Origin: Leucobacter muris
Lineage (GTDB): Bacteria; Actinomycetota; Actinomycetes; Actinomycetales; Microbacteriaceae
DNA: 64,000 nt
NCBI RefSeq assembly: GCF_004028235.1
Contig: NZ_CP035037.1
Location: forward strand, 1 to 64,000
Direction of reading: 5' to 3'
Shown here: one piece after another, positions 29,671 through 37,892 of the stretch
Layout: each line of letters begins with the position of its first letter
Position numbering within the stretch: position 1 is the stretch's first letter
The notes under the pieces: model-generated
The model's input: the letters and a program-made list of their open reading frames with translations, nothing else
What the model was told of the DNA's origin: nothing
The model's database searches: none
Made by a program: the position numbers and the translations under genes

Positions 29671-30210
29671 TCAGGGCCTCAGCTCGAAGGTGGTGGTGCC
29701 GATGGTGACCGGCGTGAACAGGGGCACGGGGACGGGCTTCGTGACGCGGGTGCCGTCGAGACGGGTGCCGTTCGTGGAGTCGAGATCGGTGAGGATCCAC
29801 TCCTCGCCGTTGCGGGCGAGACGGGCGTGGTAGGTGGAGGTGTACTCGTCGACGATGACGAGGGTGGAGTCGCCGCTGCGGCCGATCGTGAGGATGTCGT
29901 CGTCGAGGGGGATGGAGGTGCCGCTCGCGACGCCGGAGGTGATGACGAGGTGGCGGGCCGGGCCGGAGCCTCCGGCCGAGGGGAGGGGGTTGGCGGGCGA
30001 GGCGGGCGCTGCCGCCACGGGCGAGGCGGCGGCCGGGGCCGTGACCTGCAGCGAGGGCTGGGGCACCGGGTTGCCGTTGCCGTCGGTGCGGAGGCGCCGC
30101 ACGGGGGCGCCGAAGAGGTCGCTGCGCAGCGCGTAGACGATGGCGAAGATGAAGAACCACAGCAGCAGCAGGAAGCCGATGCGCAGGATGAGCAGGGTGA
30201 GTTCGCTCAT
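29671..30210 (-). CDS. fhaB: FHA-domain membrane protein, FhaB type
   Basis: A 179-residue protein with an N-terminal membrane helix (4-28, LTLLILRIGFLLLLWFFIFA). A Pro/Ala linker leads to a C-terminal forkhead-associated domain (about 88-178) with the phosphothreonine-binding residues in LTIGRSGDSTLV and STYHARL, then TDLDSTNGT. It reads Thr-phosphorylation by the neighbouring kinases; mycobacterial FhaB (FipA) links to FtsZ/FtsQ. GGAGGGG lies 3 nt before ATG 30210, which overlaps the fhaA stop. Confidence 0.93.
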   Translation of the reverse strand: MSELTLLILRIGFLLLLWFFIFAIVYALRSDLFGAPVRRLRTDGNGNPVPQPSLQVTAPAAASPVAAAPASPANPLPSAGGSGPARHLVITSGVASGTSIPLDDDILTIGRSGDSTLVIVDEYTSTYHARLARNGEEWILTDLDSTNGTRLDGTRVTKPVPVPLFTPVTIGTTTFELRP

Positions 30211-31013
30211 AGACCCCTCCAGAAATCTTCGTCGATGCCGGGGGTGCCGCCCGCTGAGGGTGGCGGCGCCGCGGCGCTCGGGGGCGTCGCCGTGGGCTTC
30301 GCGCTCGCCGAGGGGGGTGTTGCGGGGGCCGGCCGCGCGGGCCGGCTCGCGCGGCCGGGTACGAGCTGGAATCGCAGCGCCGTCTGGCCGATCGTGATCA
30401 CGATGCCGGGGGAGAGCGCCGCCTCGCGGAAGCGCTGACCGTTGATCTTGGAGCCGTTGGTCGAGCCGAGGTCTCGCGCGAGGCCGGCGGCGCCGTCCCA
30501 GATGATCTCGAGGTGCTTGCGCGAGGCCGCGGTGTCGCCGATGCGGATGCCGCAGTCGCTGCCGCGGCCGACGGTCGTGGTGCCGCGCGGCAGTTCGTGG
30601 CGGGCGCCGTCGACGTCGACGACGGCGACCCAGTCGACCGAGCCCTCGACCCGGGAGGCGTCGATCTCGAGCACCCCCGTGGTGAGCGAGCCGTCGGAGC
30701 GGATCTCGACGTCGGGATCGCCGAGCAGCTGGTAGCTCTGCTGCTTCGCGTGCTTCACGACGACGCCGCGCAGCTCCTGCTCGAGGGTGTCGCCGAGGCC
30801 GCGCAGGCGATCCGCGTCCTTCTGCGAGACGCGCACCACGAAGCGGTTGGGGGCGAGCACGCGGTCGCGGTCGACGATCACGGCGCCGATGTCGAGCTCG
30901 CGCTTCAGGGCCGCCGCGATCTCGACGGGCTGCACGCCCGAGCGGAACGTGCGTGCGAACGCGCCGTTGACGGCGCGCTCGAGCCCGCGCTCGACGCTGT
31001 CCAGAATGCCCAC
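30207..31013 (-). CDS. fhaA: FHA-domain protein with DUF3662, FhaA type
   Basis: A 268-residue cytoplasmic protein and first gene of the kinase cluster. The N-terminal DUF3662 region (MGILDSVERGLERAVNGAF to about 120) is typical of FhaA. The FHA domain (about 135-218) contains TTVGRGSDCGIRIGD and SRKHLEI, then DLGSTNGSKIN. A Pro/Ala/Ser-rich stretch and an acidic end (DEDFWRGL) follow the FHA domain, which is the reverse of larger FhaA proteins where a long linker precedes it. It probably couples MviN/peptidoglycan precursor control to PknB by family analogy. Confidence 0.93.
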   Translation of the reverse strand: MGILDSVERGLERAVNGAFARTFRSGVQPVEIAAALKRELDIGAVIVDRDRVLAPNRFVVRVSQKDADRLRGLGDTLEQELRGVVVKHAKQQSYQLLGDPDVEIRSDGSLTTGVLEIDASRVEGSVDWVAVVDVDGARHELPRGTTTVGRGSDCGIRIGDTAASRKHLEIIWDGAAGLARDLGSTNGSKINGQRFREAALSPGIVITIGQTALRFQLVPGRASRPARPAPATPPSASAKPTATPPSAAAPPPSAGGTPGIDEDFWRGL

Positions 31014-31075
31014 GTGCTGCGCTCACCCTTTCCGCTCGGTCGGATCGCACGCCGATCGGCTGCGACTTCCGCATT

Positions 31076-31081
31076 AGTGTA
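31076..31081 (-). promoter_or_regulatory. Candidate -10 box of the fhaA-pknB cluster
   Basis: TACACT on the minus strand lies about 63 nt before the fhaA ATG. This would give a normal leadered transcript, unlike the leaderless pattern elsewhere. The -35 element is unclear. Confidence 0.35.
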
Positions 31082-31229
31082 TCCCGCAGCCATGGGGCCG
31101 TGCCGAGAAGCGCCGCTGCCGCGGAGCGCGCGGGAGGCGGCTGCGGCCGCTCGCGCCCGCTTTGGTGCGAGGCTCGTGGTGCTGCTAAGCTTGCAGAGTT
31201 GTCCGAGCCGAAAGGCCCGGAGACGTCTC

Positions 31230-31313
31230 GCGCGAGTGGCGGAATTGGCAGACGCGCTGGCTTCAGGTGCCAGTGCCCGCAAGGGCGTGGGGGTTCAAGT
31301 CCCCCCTCGCGCA
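31230..31313 (+). tRNA. tRNA-Leu (CAG)
   Basis: An 84-nt class II tRNA with acceptor GCGCGAG/CTCGCGC, anticodon stem CTGGC/GCCAG around TTCAGGT (anticodon CAG), a long variable arm (TGCCCGCAAGGGCGT) and T arm GGGGG-TTCAAGT-CCCCC. The discriminator is A and no CCA is encoded. Confidence 0.96.
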
Positions 31314-31320
31314 CGAGAAA

Positions 31321-31370
31321 CACCCGGCAGCGGGGTCCTTTCGGGGCTCCGGTCGCCGGGTGTTCGTCGT
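31321..31370 (+). terminator. Terminator after tRNA-Leu
   Basis: CACCCGGC (31321-31328) pairs with GCCGGGTG (31355-31362); inner GGGGTCC/GGGGCTCC sequence fills the loop, and TTCGTCGTT follows. Confidence 0.7.
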
Positions 31371-31454
31371 TGCAGTGCGACCGCGTCCACAGTGCTGGTA
31401 GGCGTCCTCGGTGAGGAGGACGTCCACGCCGCCGGCTACAGCGCGCCTCCCGCT

Positions 31455-32045
31455 TCACCCCTCCGAGACCGTGGTGCCCGCCCAGTCGGCGCGTGTGAGT
31501 GAGATCTCTTCGGCCATGTCGGTGAGGAAGCGCGTCACGGCAGCCCGCTCCTCGCTCGTCAGCCGTGCGGCGGCATAGAAGCGTCGAGCCTGCTGCCGCC
31601 CCACCGTCTGCTTCGCAGAGGCCTCGGTCTCCGGTGTGACTTCGATCACGAACGCGCGCCGATCGCGCGGGTGGAGGCGGCGGGTGATGTGGTTGTCGCG
31701 TTCGAGCCGGTTCAGCAGCTTGGTCGTGGACGCCGCCGAGATGCGCAGGTGCGCGGCGATCATTCCGGGGGTGACGATCTCGCCCTGGCGTTTCGCGACG
31801 ATCAGATAGTGCAGGGCGCGCATGTCCTGCTCGCTCAGCTTCATGTATTTGCGGGAGGCCTCCGAGAGCAAAGTCTCGGCCTCGCGCAGCCGGGCGAGGG
31901 CGTTCATGAGTTGCGCGATCTCCTCCATCGCCGCCTCGGGCACGTCGGAGACGTCGACGAGGTCGCTGCTGCCGGCCTTCATGCCGACGCGATACAGGTT
32001 CTCCGAGATGCGGTCTGCCGTCTCGGCGGAGTCACGATTCTCCAT
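31455..32045 (-). CDS. crtR: MarR-family regulator, CrtR-like
   Basis: A 196-residue winged-helix repressor candidate. The MarR core spans about 65-165: MRALHYLIVAKRQGEIVTPG, then the recognition segment HLRISAASTTKLLNRLERD, and the wing LHPRDRRAFVIEVT. An extra N-terminal 60 residues resemble a helical dimerisation arm. It is divergent from the idi-crt operon; in Corynebacterium glutamicum a MarR-type CrtR sits divergent to crtE and represses it with GGPP as effector. The equivalent role here is inferred from that synteny. TAGGAT lies 6 nt before its ATG. Confidence 0.85.
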   Translation of the reverse strand: MENRDSAETADRISENLYRVGMKAGSSDLVDVSDVPEAAMEEIAQLMNALARLREAETLLSEASRKYMKLSEQDMRALHYLIVAKRQGEIVTPGMIAAHLRISAASTTKLLNRLERDNHITRRLHPRDRRAFVIEVTPETEASAKQTVGRQQARRFYAAARLTSEERAAVTRFLTDMAEEISLTRADWAGTTVSEG

Positions 32046-32057
32046 GGGGCAATCCTA
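32043..32057 (-). promoter_or_regulatory. -10 box TAGGAT of the MarR gene
   Basis: TAGGAT on the minus strand (32057-32052), a 6-nt spacer, then ATG 32045. Confidence 0.5.
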
Positions 32058-32159
32058 CGATTCTTTCGCGCTTCGACGAATAAATTATCCTAGCGTTTAA
32101 TATCCCTAGTTAGCAATAATATGGTTTGAGATAGTTTAGGTGCTCGATTGGGGGATTGC
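32058..32159. promoter_or_regulatory. AT-rich divergent control region of the carotenoid operon
   Basis: About 100 nt, much richer in A+T than the surroundings, between crtR and idi. It holds direct repeats TATCCTAG (32086-32093) and TATCCCTAG (32101-32109), and outer ATTAT/ATAAT words (32084-32088, 32116-32120). TAGTTT (32133-32138) may be the idi -10. These are candidate MarR operator elements; the exact site is not determined. Confidence 0.55.
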
Positions 32160-32711
32160 ATGGATCAGACCGAACTCGTCGTGCTGCTGGACGACGTCGG
32201 TGCGCCCGTGGGCACCGCTCCCAAGTGCGACGTGCACACCGCGAACACCCCGCTGCACCTCGCGTTCTCTTGCTATCTGCTGGATCGTGAGGGACGCATC
32301 CTCGTGACGCGTCGCGCGCTCGCGAAGCGCACCTGGCCCGGGGTGTGGACCAACAGCTTCTGCGGCCATCCCGGCCCGGAGGAGGCGCTGGGTTCGGCGG
32401 TGCGGCGCCGAGGCCGCCAGGAGCTCGACGTCGGCATCGAGTCGGTGCAGGAGCGGCTGCCCGACTTCTCCTATCGAGCCGTCGACGCCGGAGGCACCGT
32501 CGAGAACGAGTTCTGCCCGGTCTTCACCGCTGTCGCGAGGGGCCCGGTCGCGCCCCGGGCCGAAGAGGTCATGGAGTGGGAGTGGGTCGAACCAGAGGCC
32601 CTGCTCGTCGCCGTCTCGAACACCCCCTTCGTCTTCAGCCCCTGGCTCAGGGAGCAGCTGCCGCGCCTCTTCGCGATCGGGGCGTTCCCGGGAGGGCCGA
32701 ACGGTGCTTGA
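32160..32711 (+). CDS. idi: Isopentenyl-diphosphate delta-isomerase, type I
   Basis: A 183-residue Nudix-fold enzyme interconverting IPP and DMAPP, feeding isoprenoid chain synthesis. Catalytic Cys is in NSFCGHP near residue 66 and catalytic Glu in VENEFCPVF near 118; metal-binding His residues are in KCDVHTANTPLHLAF. ATG 32160 follows a GGGGG ribosome site; an in-frame TTG 12 nt upstream is less likely. It leads the carotenoid operon and its end overlaps crtE by 8 bp. Confidence 0.95.
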   Translation: MDQTELVVLLDDVGAPVGTAPKCDVHTANTPLHLAFSCYLLDREGRILVTRRALAKRTWPGVWTNSFCGHPGPEEALGSAVRRRGRQELDVGIESVQERLPDFSYRAVDAGGTVENEFCPVFTAVARGPVAPRAEEVMEWEWVEPEALLVAVSNTPFVFSPWLREQLPRLFAIGAFPGGPNGA

Positions 32712-33816
32712 GATGCTGGAGAGACGCAGCGAGACCGACGGCGTCGTGCGGGAGATCGAGCTGCACCTGCGAGACCTCCTCGACGCGCGGAGCGCGAGCG
32801 GAGCCGCGTACGGACCGCACTTCGACCGGCTCTGGCGGCTCGGATCCGAGTGCCTGCTCGGCGGCAAGCTGCTGAGGCCGCGGCTGCTCATGGGGGCGTT
32901 CGACGCCCTCGCGCGCGAGCCCGGCGGCGATGCGGCCCGTCGGCCCGCGGCGCTCCGCATCGCGGCCGCCGTCGAGCTGCTGCACTTCTCCTTCCTGCTG
33001 CACGACGACGTGATCGACGAGGATCTGCTGCGCCGCGGCGCCCCCAACGTGATCGGGCGCGTGATCGATGCGTCGCGAGCCGCGTCGGGCGTCGAAGCGG
33101 ACGATGCGTCGGATCGAGCGCTCCACTGGGCGCGCAGCAGTGGGATCCTGCTGGGAGACCTGATGCTCTCGGCGGCGCACCAGGTCTTCGCGAGGGAGGC
33201 CCTGTCGGAGGCCGTGCGCGTGCGGCTGCTGGATCTGCTCGACCGCACCATCACCGAGTCGGTCGCAGGGGAGCAGTACGACGTGGGATTGAGCGACGGC
33301 GTCATCCCGGCCGACCTCGACACGGTGCTCGACATGAGCCGGTTGAAGACGGCCACCTACACCTTCGAGTTGCCGCTGCGCGCCTCTGCGGTCCTCGCCG
33401 GATCGGGATCCCGGGTGGAGCAGGCCCTCGGAGAGGTGGCGCGGCACCTGGGCGTCGCGTTCCAGCTGCAGGACGATCTGCTGTGCGCTTTCGGCGACAG
33501 CCGGGAGCACGGCAAGGATGCGTTCTCCGATTTCCGCGAGGGCAAGGAGACGGCGATCATCGCCTACGCCCGCATGACGGACGCCTGGCCGACCCTCGAA
33601 CCGCTGCTCGGGGCGCCCGACTTCACCGAGGAGCACGGCCGCGCCATTCGCGCGGCGCTCGTGCAGTGCGGCGCGGAGGGTTTCATCGGCTCCATGGTCG
33701 ACGATCGTATCCGAGCTGCGGTCGAGATCGCCTCTCGGGAAGCGACGGTCATTCCCGGGGGGCTCTCGAGGTTTCTCCTGAGGGTCGTCGACAGCCTCGA
33801 GGGGCGGCGGGCATGA
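32704..33816 (+). CDS. crtE: Geranylgeranyl diphosphate synthase (polyprenyl synthetase)
   Basis: A 370-residue prenyltransferase condensing IPP units to GGPP for carotenoid synthesis. The first Asp-rich motif is DDVID at 101-105 and the second is QLQDDLLCAFGD near 256, followed by KGKETAIIAYA. Chain-length residues before the first motif (LLHFSFLLHDD) fit a C20 synthase. Start GTG 32704 has GGAGGG 7 nt upstream; ATG 32713 is too far from it. The stop overlaps the crtB ATG (ATGA). Confidence 0.95.
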   Translation: MLEMLERRSETDGVVREIELHLRDLLDARSASGAAYGPHFDRLWRLGSECLLGGKLLRPRLLMGAFDALAREPGGDAARRPAALRIAAAVELLHFSFLLHDDVIDEDLLRRGAPNVIGRVIDASRAASGVEADDASDRALHWARSSGILLGDLMLSAAHQVFAREALSEAVRVRLLDLLDRTITESVAGEQYDVGLSDGVIPADLDTVLDMSRLKTATYTFELPLRASAVLAGSGSRVEQALGEVARHLGVAFQLQDDLLCAFGDSREHGKDAFSDFREGKETAIIAYARMTDAWPTLEPLLGAPDFTEEHGRAIRAALVQCGAEGFIGSMVDDRIRAAVEIASREATVIPGGLSRFLLRVVDSLEGRRA

Positions 33817-34772
33817 TGCGACGCGCCGACGATCTCGGCCCGCTCGAGCGGTACACCGCAGCCTCGGAAGCGGCGGCCCAGCGCGTCATCGCCGCATACT
33901 CGACCTCCTTCGGACTCGCGACCCGTCTGCTCGGATCGCGCCACCGCACGCACATCCGCAACATCTACGCGCTGGTCAGGATCGCCGATGAACTCGTGGA
34001 CGGCGTCGCCGAGCACGCAGGAGTGGCCCCCGTGGAGCAGCGCCGCAGACTGGCCGCCCTCGAGGATGAGACGGAACAGGCCATGCGGAGCGGCTACAGC
34101 AGCAACCCCATCGCGCACGCCTTCGCCGTCACCGCGCGCGATGCCGGCATCGACGTCGGTCTCACGCGCCCGTTCTTCGCCTCGATGCGCATGGACCTCC
34201 CCGAGGCCCCGCCGGTCGGAACGGTGGAAGCCGCCCGGGTCGGAACGGCGGAAGCCCCTCCGCGCGCGGCCGCCGTGCGCGCGTTCGACGTCTCCGACCA
34301 CGCCGCCTACGTGTACGGCTCCGCCGAGGTCGTCGGCCTCATGTGCCTGCGGGTCTTCATGCGCGATGAGGCGTGCAGCGCCGAGACGGCGCAGCTGCTC
34401 GAGCACGGGGCGAGGCAGCTCGGAGCCGCTTTCCAGAACGTCAACTTCCTGCGTGATCTCGGCGACGACGCCGACCGTCTGAAGCGCGACTATCTGGGCG
34501 GGGAGGCCGAGATGACCCCTGAGCTGCAGCGGCGCTGGGTCGAGACGATCCGTGCGCAGCTGGCCGACGCCGAGCAGACCCTGCCGCTGCTGCCCTCCGA
34601 CGCGCGCGGTGCGGTGGGCTGCGCGCTCCGGCTGTTCAGGAGGCTCACCGAGCGGATCGCGCGCACACCGGCGGCGAGCCTGCGCAGCCGCCGTGTGCGG
34701 GTCTCGAACCCGGTGAAGGCGTGGCTCGCGCTGCAGTCGATCGTCTCGGCGCGGAAGGAGGGTCTCGCATGA
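33813..34772 (+). CDS. crtB: Phytoene synthase
   Basis: A 319-residue squalene/phytoene synthase joining two GGPP into phytoene. Substrate-Mg motifs are ADELVDG at 58-64 and NFLRDLGDDADRL near 211-223. Residues 135-150 contain an 8-residue tandem unit (VGTVEAAR, VGTAEAPP) from a 24-bp duplication, lying in a loop between the two motifs. ATG 33813 is overlapped with the crtE stop, and crtI begins on its own stop. Confidence 0.95.
   Translation: MMRRADDLGPLERYTAASEAAAQRVIAAYSTSFGLATRLLGSRHRTHIRNIYALVRIADELVDGVAEHAGVAPVEQRRRLAALEDETEQAMRSGYSSNPIAHAFAVTARDAGIDVGLTRPFFASMRMDLPEAPPVGTVEAARVGTAEAPPRAAAVRAFDVSDHAAYVYGSAEVVGLMCLRVFMRDEACSAETAQLLEHGARQLGAAFQNVNFLRDLGDDADRLKRDYLGGEAEMTPELQRRWVETIRAQLADAEQTLPLLPSDARGAVGCALRLFRRLTERIARTPAASLRSRRVRVSNPVKAWLALQSIVSARKEGLA
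34215..34262 (+). repeat. 24-bp tandem duplication in crtB
   Basis: Two copies beginning GTCGGAACGG (34215 and 34239) differ at a few positions. They add 8 residues without breaking the frame. Confidence 0.8.
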
Positions 34773-36385
34773 CGCGCACCATCGTCATCGGAGGCGGGAT
34801 CGCCGGGCTGGCGACCGCGGCACTGCTGGCCCGCGAGGGCCACCGGGTGCGCCTGCTCGAGCAGAACGAGCAACTCGGCGGGCGCGCCGGCAGCGTGGAG
34901 GTCGAGGGGTTCCGGTTCGATACCGGCCCGTCCTGGTATCTCATGCCCCGGGTCTTCGAGCACTTCTTCGAACTCCTCGGCACCAGCGCCGACGAGCAGC
35001 TGGATCTGCGCACGCTCGACCCGGGCTACCGGGTCTTCGGCGAACCCGCGTCGGAGGGCCGCGCGCCCGAGATGACCGTGCCCCACGGGCGCGAGCGCGT
35101 GGAGGCGGCGTTCGAACGGCGGGAGCCGGGGAGCGGCCGGCGCCTGCGCCGGTACCTCGGCTCCGCACGTCGCGCCTCGGAGATGGCCGAGCGCTACTTC
35201 CTCTACAACCCGTTCACCCGGTGGCGATCGCTCGCCGCGCCGGAGGTGCTGCGAGCGGCGCCGCGGCTGCTCGGGCTGCTCGGCACCTCGCTCGCGCGCT
35301 TCGCCGGGCGACGATTCTCGGATCCGCTGCTGCGTCAGGTGCTCGGCTATCCGGCGGTGTTCCTCGGCACCGATCCGGACCGCGCACCGGCGATGTACCA
35401 CCTGATGAGCGCGCTCGATCTCGACGAGGGGGTGCAGTACCCCATGGGCGGATTCTGGGGTCTCATCGAGCGGTTGGAGGCGCTGGCGCGTGACGCGGGT
35501 GTCGAGATCGTGACCGGCGCGCGCGTCACCGGCATCCTGACGCGCCGGGAGCGCGAGGGTGCCACGGTGAGCGGGGTGCGGTGGAGCGACGCGCGCGGGG
35601 AGCAGCACGTCGAGCACGCCAATCTCGTCGTCTCGGGCGCCGACCTGCACCACACCGAGACGGCACTGCTGCCGCCCGAGCTGCGCAGTTACCCGGAGGC
35701 CTGGTGGGAGCGGCTCGAGAGCGGCCCGGGCGCCGTCATCGTGCTGCTCGGCGTCGAGGGGGCGCTGCCGCAGCTCGAGCACCACTCGCTCTTCTTCACG
35801 CGCGACTGGGGGGCGAACTTCCGGGCGATCTTCGGCGACCGGCCGAGCGTGCCCGATCCCGCGTCCATCTACGTCTGCCGCCCGAGCGCGACCGATGGCG
35901 GCGTGGCGCCCGAGGGGCACGAGAACCTGTTCGTGCTGATCCCGGTGCCCGCCGACGAGGGGATCGGCGCCGGGGGAGCCGACGGCGGCGGCGACCCGCG
36001 GGTGGAGCGGGCTGCCGATGCCGCGATCCGGCAGATCGAGGAGTGGGCCGGGATCCCCGACCTTCGGGAGCGGATCGTCGTGCGGCGCACGATCGGGCCG
36101 GCCGACTTCGCCGAGCAGTACCAGTCGTGGCGGGGCGGCATGCTCGGCCCGGCGCACGTGCTGCGTCAGAGCGCGATGTGGCGGGCCCAGAACGCGTCGA
36201 AGCGGGTGAGCGGCCTGTTCTACGCGGGCGCGACCACCGCTCCGGGCGTGGGCGTGCCGATGTGCCTCATCAGCGCCGAGCTGGTGCTCAAGAGGATCCG
36301 GGGCGATCACTCCGCCGGCCCGACCGCGCCGCGGCCGTCGACTGCTCCGGTGACTGCTCCGGCGCGGCCCGGGGCGGTTCGATGA
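34769..36385 (+). CDS. crtI: Phytoene desaturase
   Basis: A 538-residue FAD-dependent desaturase converting phytoene to lycopene. The N-terminal dinucleotide fold GGGIAGLATAALLAREGH ends in EQNEQLGGRAGS. The C-terminal CrtI signature appears as FYAGATTAPGVGVPMCLISAE near 485, followed by a Pro/Thr/Ala-rich tail. Length and motifs are normal. Both ends overlap neighbours by 4 bp, so translation is coupled in the operon. Confidence 0.95.
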   Translation: MTRTIVIGGGIAGLATAALLAREGHRVRLLEQNEQLGGRAGSVEVEGFRFDTGPSWYLMPRVFEHFFELLGTSADEQLDLRTLDPGYRVFGEPASEGRAPEMTVPHGRERVEAAFERREPGSGRRLRRYLGSARRASEMAERYFLYNPFTRWRSLAAPEVLRAAPRLLGLLGTSLARFAGRRFSDPLLRQVLGYPAVFLGTDPDRAPAMYHLMSALDLDEGVQYPMGGFWGLIERLEALARDAGVEIVTGARVTGILTRREREGATVSGVRWSDARGEQHVEHANLVVSGADLHHTETALLPPELRSYPEAWWERLESGPGAVIVLLGVEGALPQLEHHSLFFTRDWGANFRAIFGDRPSVPDPASIYVCRPSATDGGVAPEGHENLFVLIPVPADEGIGAGGADGGGDPRVERAADAAIRQIEEWAGIPDLRERIVVRRTIGPADFAEQYQSWRGGMLGPAHVLRQSAMWRAQNASKRVSGLFYAGATTAPGVGVPMCLISAELVLKRIRGDHSAGPTAPRPSTAPVTAPARPGAVR

Positions 36386-36717
36386 TCTCGTTCGCCTATC
36401 TCGCCTGCCTGCTGGCCGGAATCGCCTGCATGCTGCTCATCGACCGTCGGTTCCGTCTGTTCTTCTGGAGGGACGCCGCAGCGGCGGCGATGGTGACGGC
36501 CGCGGGCACGGTCTTCCTGCTGCTCTGGGACGCCGCCGGCATTGCGGCCGGGATCTTCCTCAGAGGCGGGGCGGAGATCGCCTCGGGCATCGTGCTCGCT
36601 CCCGAGCTGCCGCTCGAGGAGCCGGTCTTCCTCGTCTTCCTCGTGCTCTGCACCATGGTGCTGTACACGGGGAGTGCCCGGCTCATCGAGCGTCGCGCCG
36701 AGAGGCGGGCGTCATGA
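36382..36717 (+). CDS. crtYe: C50 carotenoid cyclase subunit CrtYe-like
   Basis: A 111-residue membrane protein of the heterodimeric lycopene-cyclase family (CrtYc/CrtYe type). It has three helices and the conserved PELPLEEPVF at 74-83, the PxEE motif of these cyclases. With the CrtYf-type partner fused in the next gene, it should cyclise the elongated C50 chain. Epsilon versus beta or gamma ring type cannot be read from the sequence. ATG overlaps the crtI stop. Confidence 0.9.
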   Translation: MISFAYLACLLAGIACMLLIDRRFRLFFWRDAAAAAMVTAAGTVFLLLWDAAGIAAGIFLRGGAEIASGIVLAPELPLEEPVFLVFLVLCTMVLYTGSARLIERRAERRAS

Positions 36718-37892
36718 GCTATGCCCTGCTCTCGGCCGGTTTCCTCGTGGTGGCGGTGCTCGGCGGTGTGCTCCTCGCGCGCGCCGCCGGGGCGTCCCGG
36801 CCGGTGCTGCCCGCCGTGGCGGTGGCGGGCGCTGCGCTGCTCGTGCTCACCGCGGTCTTCGACACGCTCATGATCGCCTCGGGGCTCTTCACCTACGAGG
36901 AGAGCCTCGTGTCGGGGGTGCGCGTGGGGCTCGCGCCCGTCGAGGATTTCGCCTACCCGCTCGCCGCGGTCGTCGCGCTGCCCGCGCTCTGGGCGTTGCT
37001 GACGCGGAAGCGGTCGGTGCCGGCGGGGGCGCTCCTGCGGCACGCGTGGGTGGCTTCGCGGCCGGTGAGCTGGGTGAACACCGCGTTCCCGTTCGCAGCG
37101 GCCATGCTGCTGACGACGCGCGAGATCGACTGGCTGCTCATCGTGGGAACGCTCTACTACCTGGTGCCCTACAACCTCGCGATGTACGGCATCAACGACG
37201 TCTTCGACTACGCCTCCGACATCCAGAACCCCCGCAAGGGCGGCATCGAGGGCGCCCTGCTGCCACCAGCGTTCCACCGCCCCATGCTCTGGCTCGCGCT
37301 GGCGACCAATCTGCCGTTCCTGATCGTGCTGCTGGCGGCCGGCACCCCGCTCTCGGCGCTCGCGATCGCGGTGAGCACCTTCGCCCTCGTCGCCTACTCC
37401 GCTCCCGGTCTGCGCTTCAAAGAGCGCCCGGGGCTCGATTCCCTCACGTCGAGCGCCCACTTCGTGACGCCGGCGATCGTCGCGCTCGCGCTCGCGGGCG
37501 CACGCGTCGACGCCGGTCTGCTGATCACCCTCGCCGCGTTCTTCATCTGGGGGATCGCGGCGCACGCGTTCGGCGCGGTGCAGGACATCGTGCCGGATCG
37601 CGAGGCGGGGATCGGTTCGATCGCGACGGCCTTCGGTGCGGGGCGCACGGTGCGGCTCGCGCTCGCCCTCTGGCTCCTCGCCGGCGTGCTGATGCTCTTC
37701 GCACCGTGGCCCGGCCCGTTGGCCGCCGTCGTGGCGGTCCCGTATCTCGTCAACTGCGCACCATACGTGCGCGTCTCGGATGCCGGATCCGCCCGCACGA
37801 ACCGGGCGTGGCGCCGGTTCATCTGGCTCAACTACTTCTCCGGCTTCCTCGTTACCCTGATCCTCATCCTCTTCTGGAGCATTTCATCATGA
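36714..37892 (+). CDS. crtYf-crtEb: Fusion of cyclase subunit (CrtYf-like) and lycopene elongase (CrtEb-like)
   Basis: A 392-residue two-domain membrane protein. Residues 1-100 are the second lycopene-cyclase subunit, with the conserved LAPVEDFAYPL (73-83). Residues 110-392 are a UbiA-type prenyltransferase with Asp-rich motifs NDVFDYASD (161-169) and DIVPD (291-295), matching lycopene elongases that add two C5 units. In Corynebacterium glutamicum these are separate genes crtYf and crtEb in the same order. I recall an analogous LbtBC fusion from Dietzia. The link is a short basic segment (TRKRSVPAGALLRH). Confidence 0.88.
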   Translation: MSYALLSAGFLVVAVLGGVLLARAAGASRPVLPAVAVAGAALLVLTAVFDTLMIASGLFTYEESLVSGVRVGLAPVEDFAYPLAAVVALPALWALLTRKRSVPAGALLRHAWVASRPVSWVNTAFPFAAAMLLTTREIDWLLIVGTLYYLVPYNLAMYGINDVFDYASDIQNPRKGGIEGALLPPAFHRPMLWLALATNLPFLIVLLAAGTPLSALAIAVSTFALVAYSAPGLRFKERPGLDSLTSSAHFVTPAIVALALAGARVDAGLLITLAAFFIWGIAAHAFGAVQDIVPDREAGIGSIATAFGAGRTVRLALALWLLAGVLMLFAPWPGPLAAVVAVPYLVNCAPYVRVSDAGSARTNRAWRRFIWLNYFSGFLVTLILILFWSISS

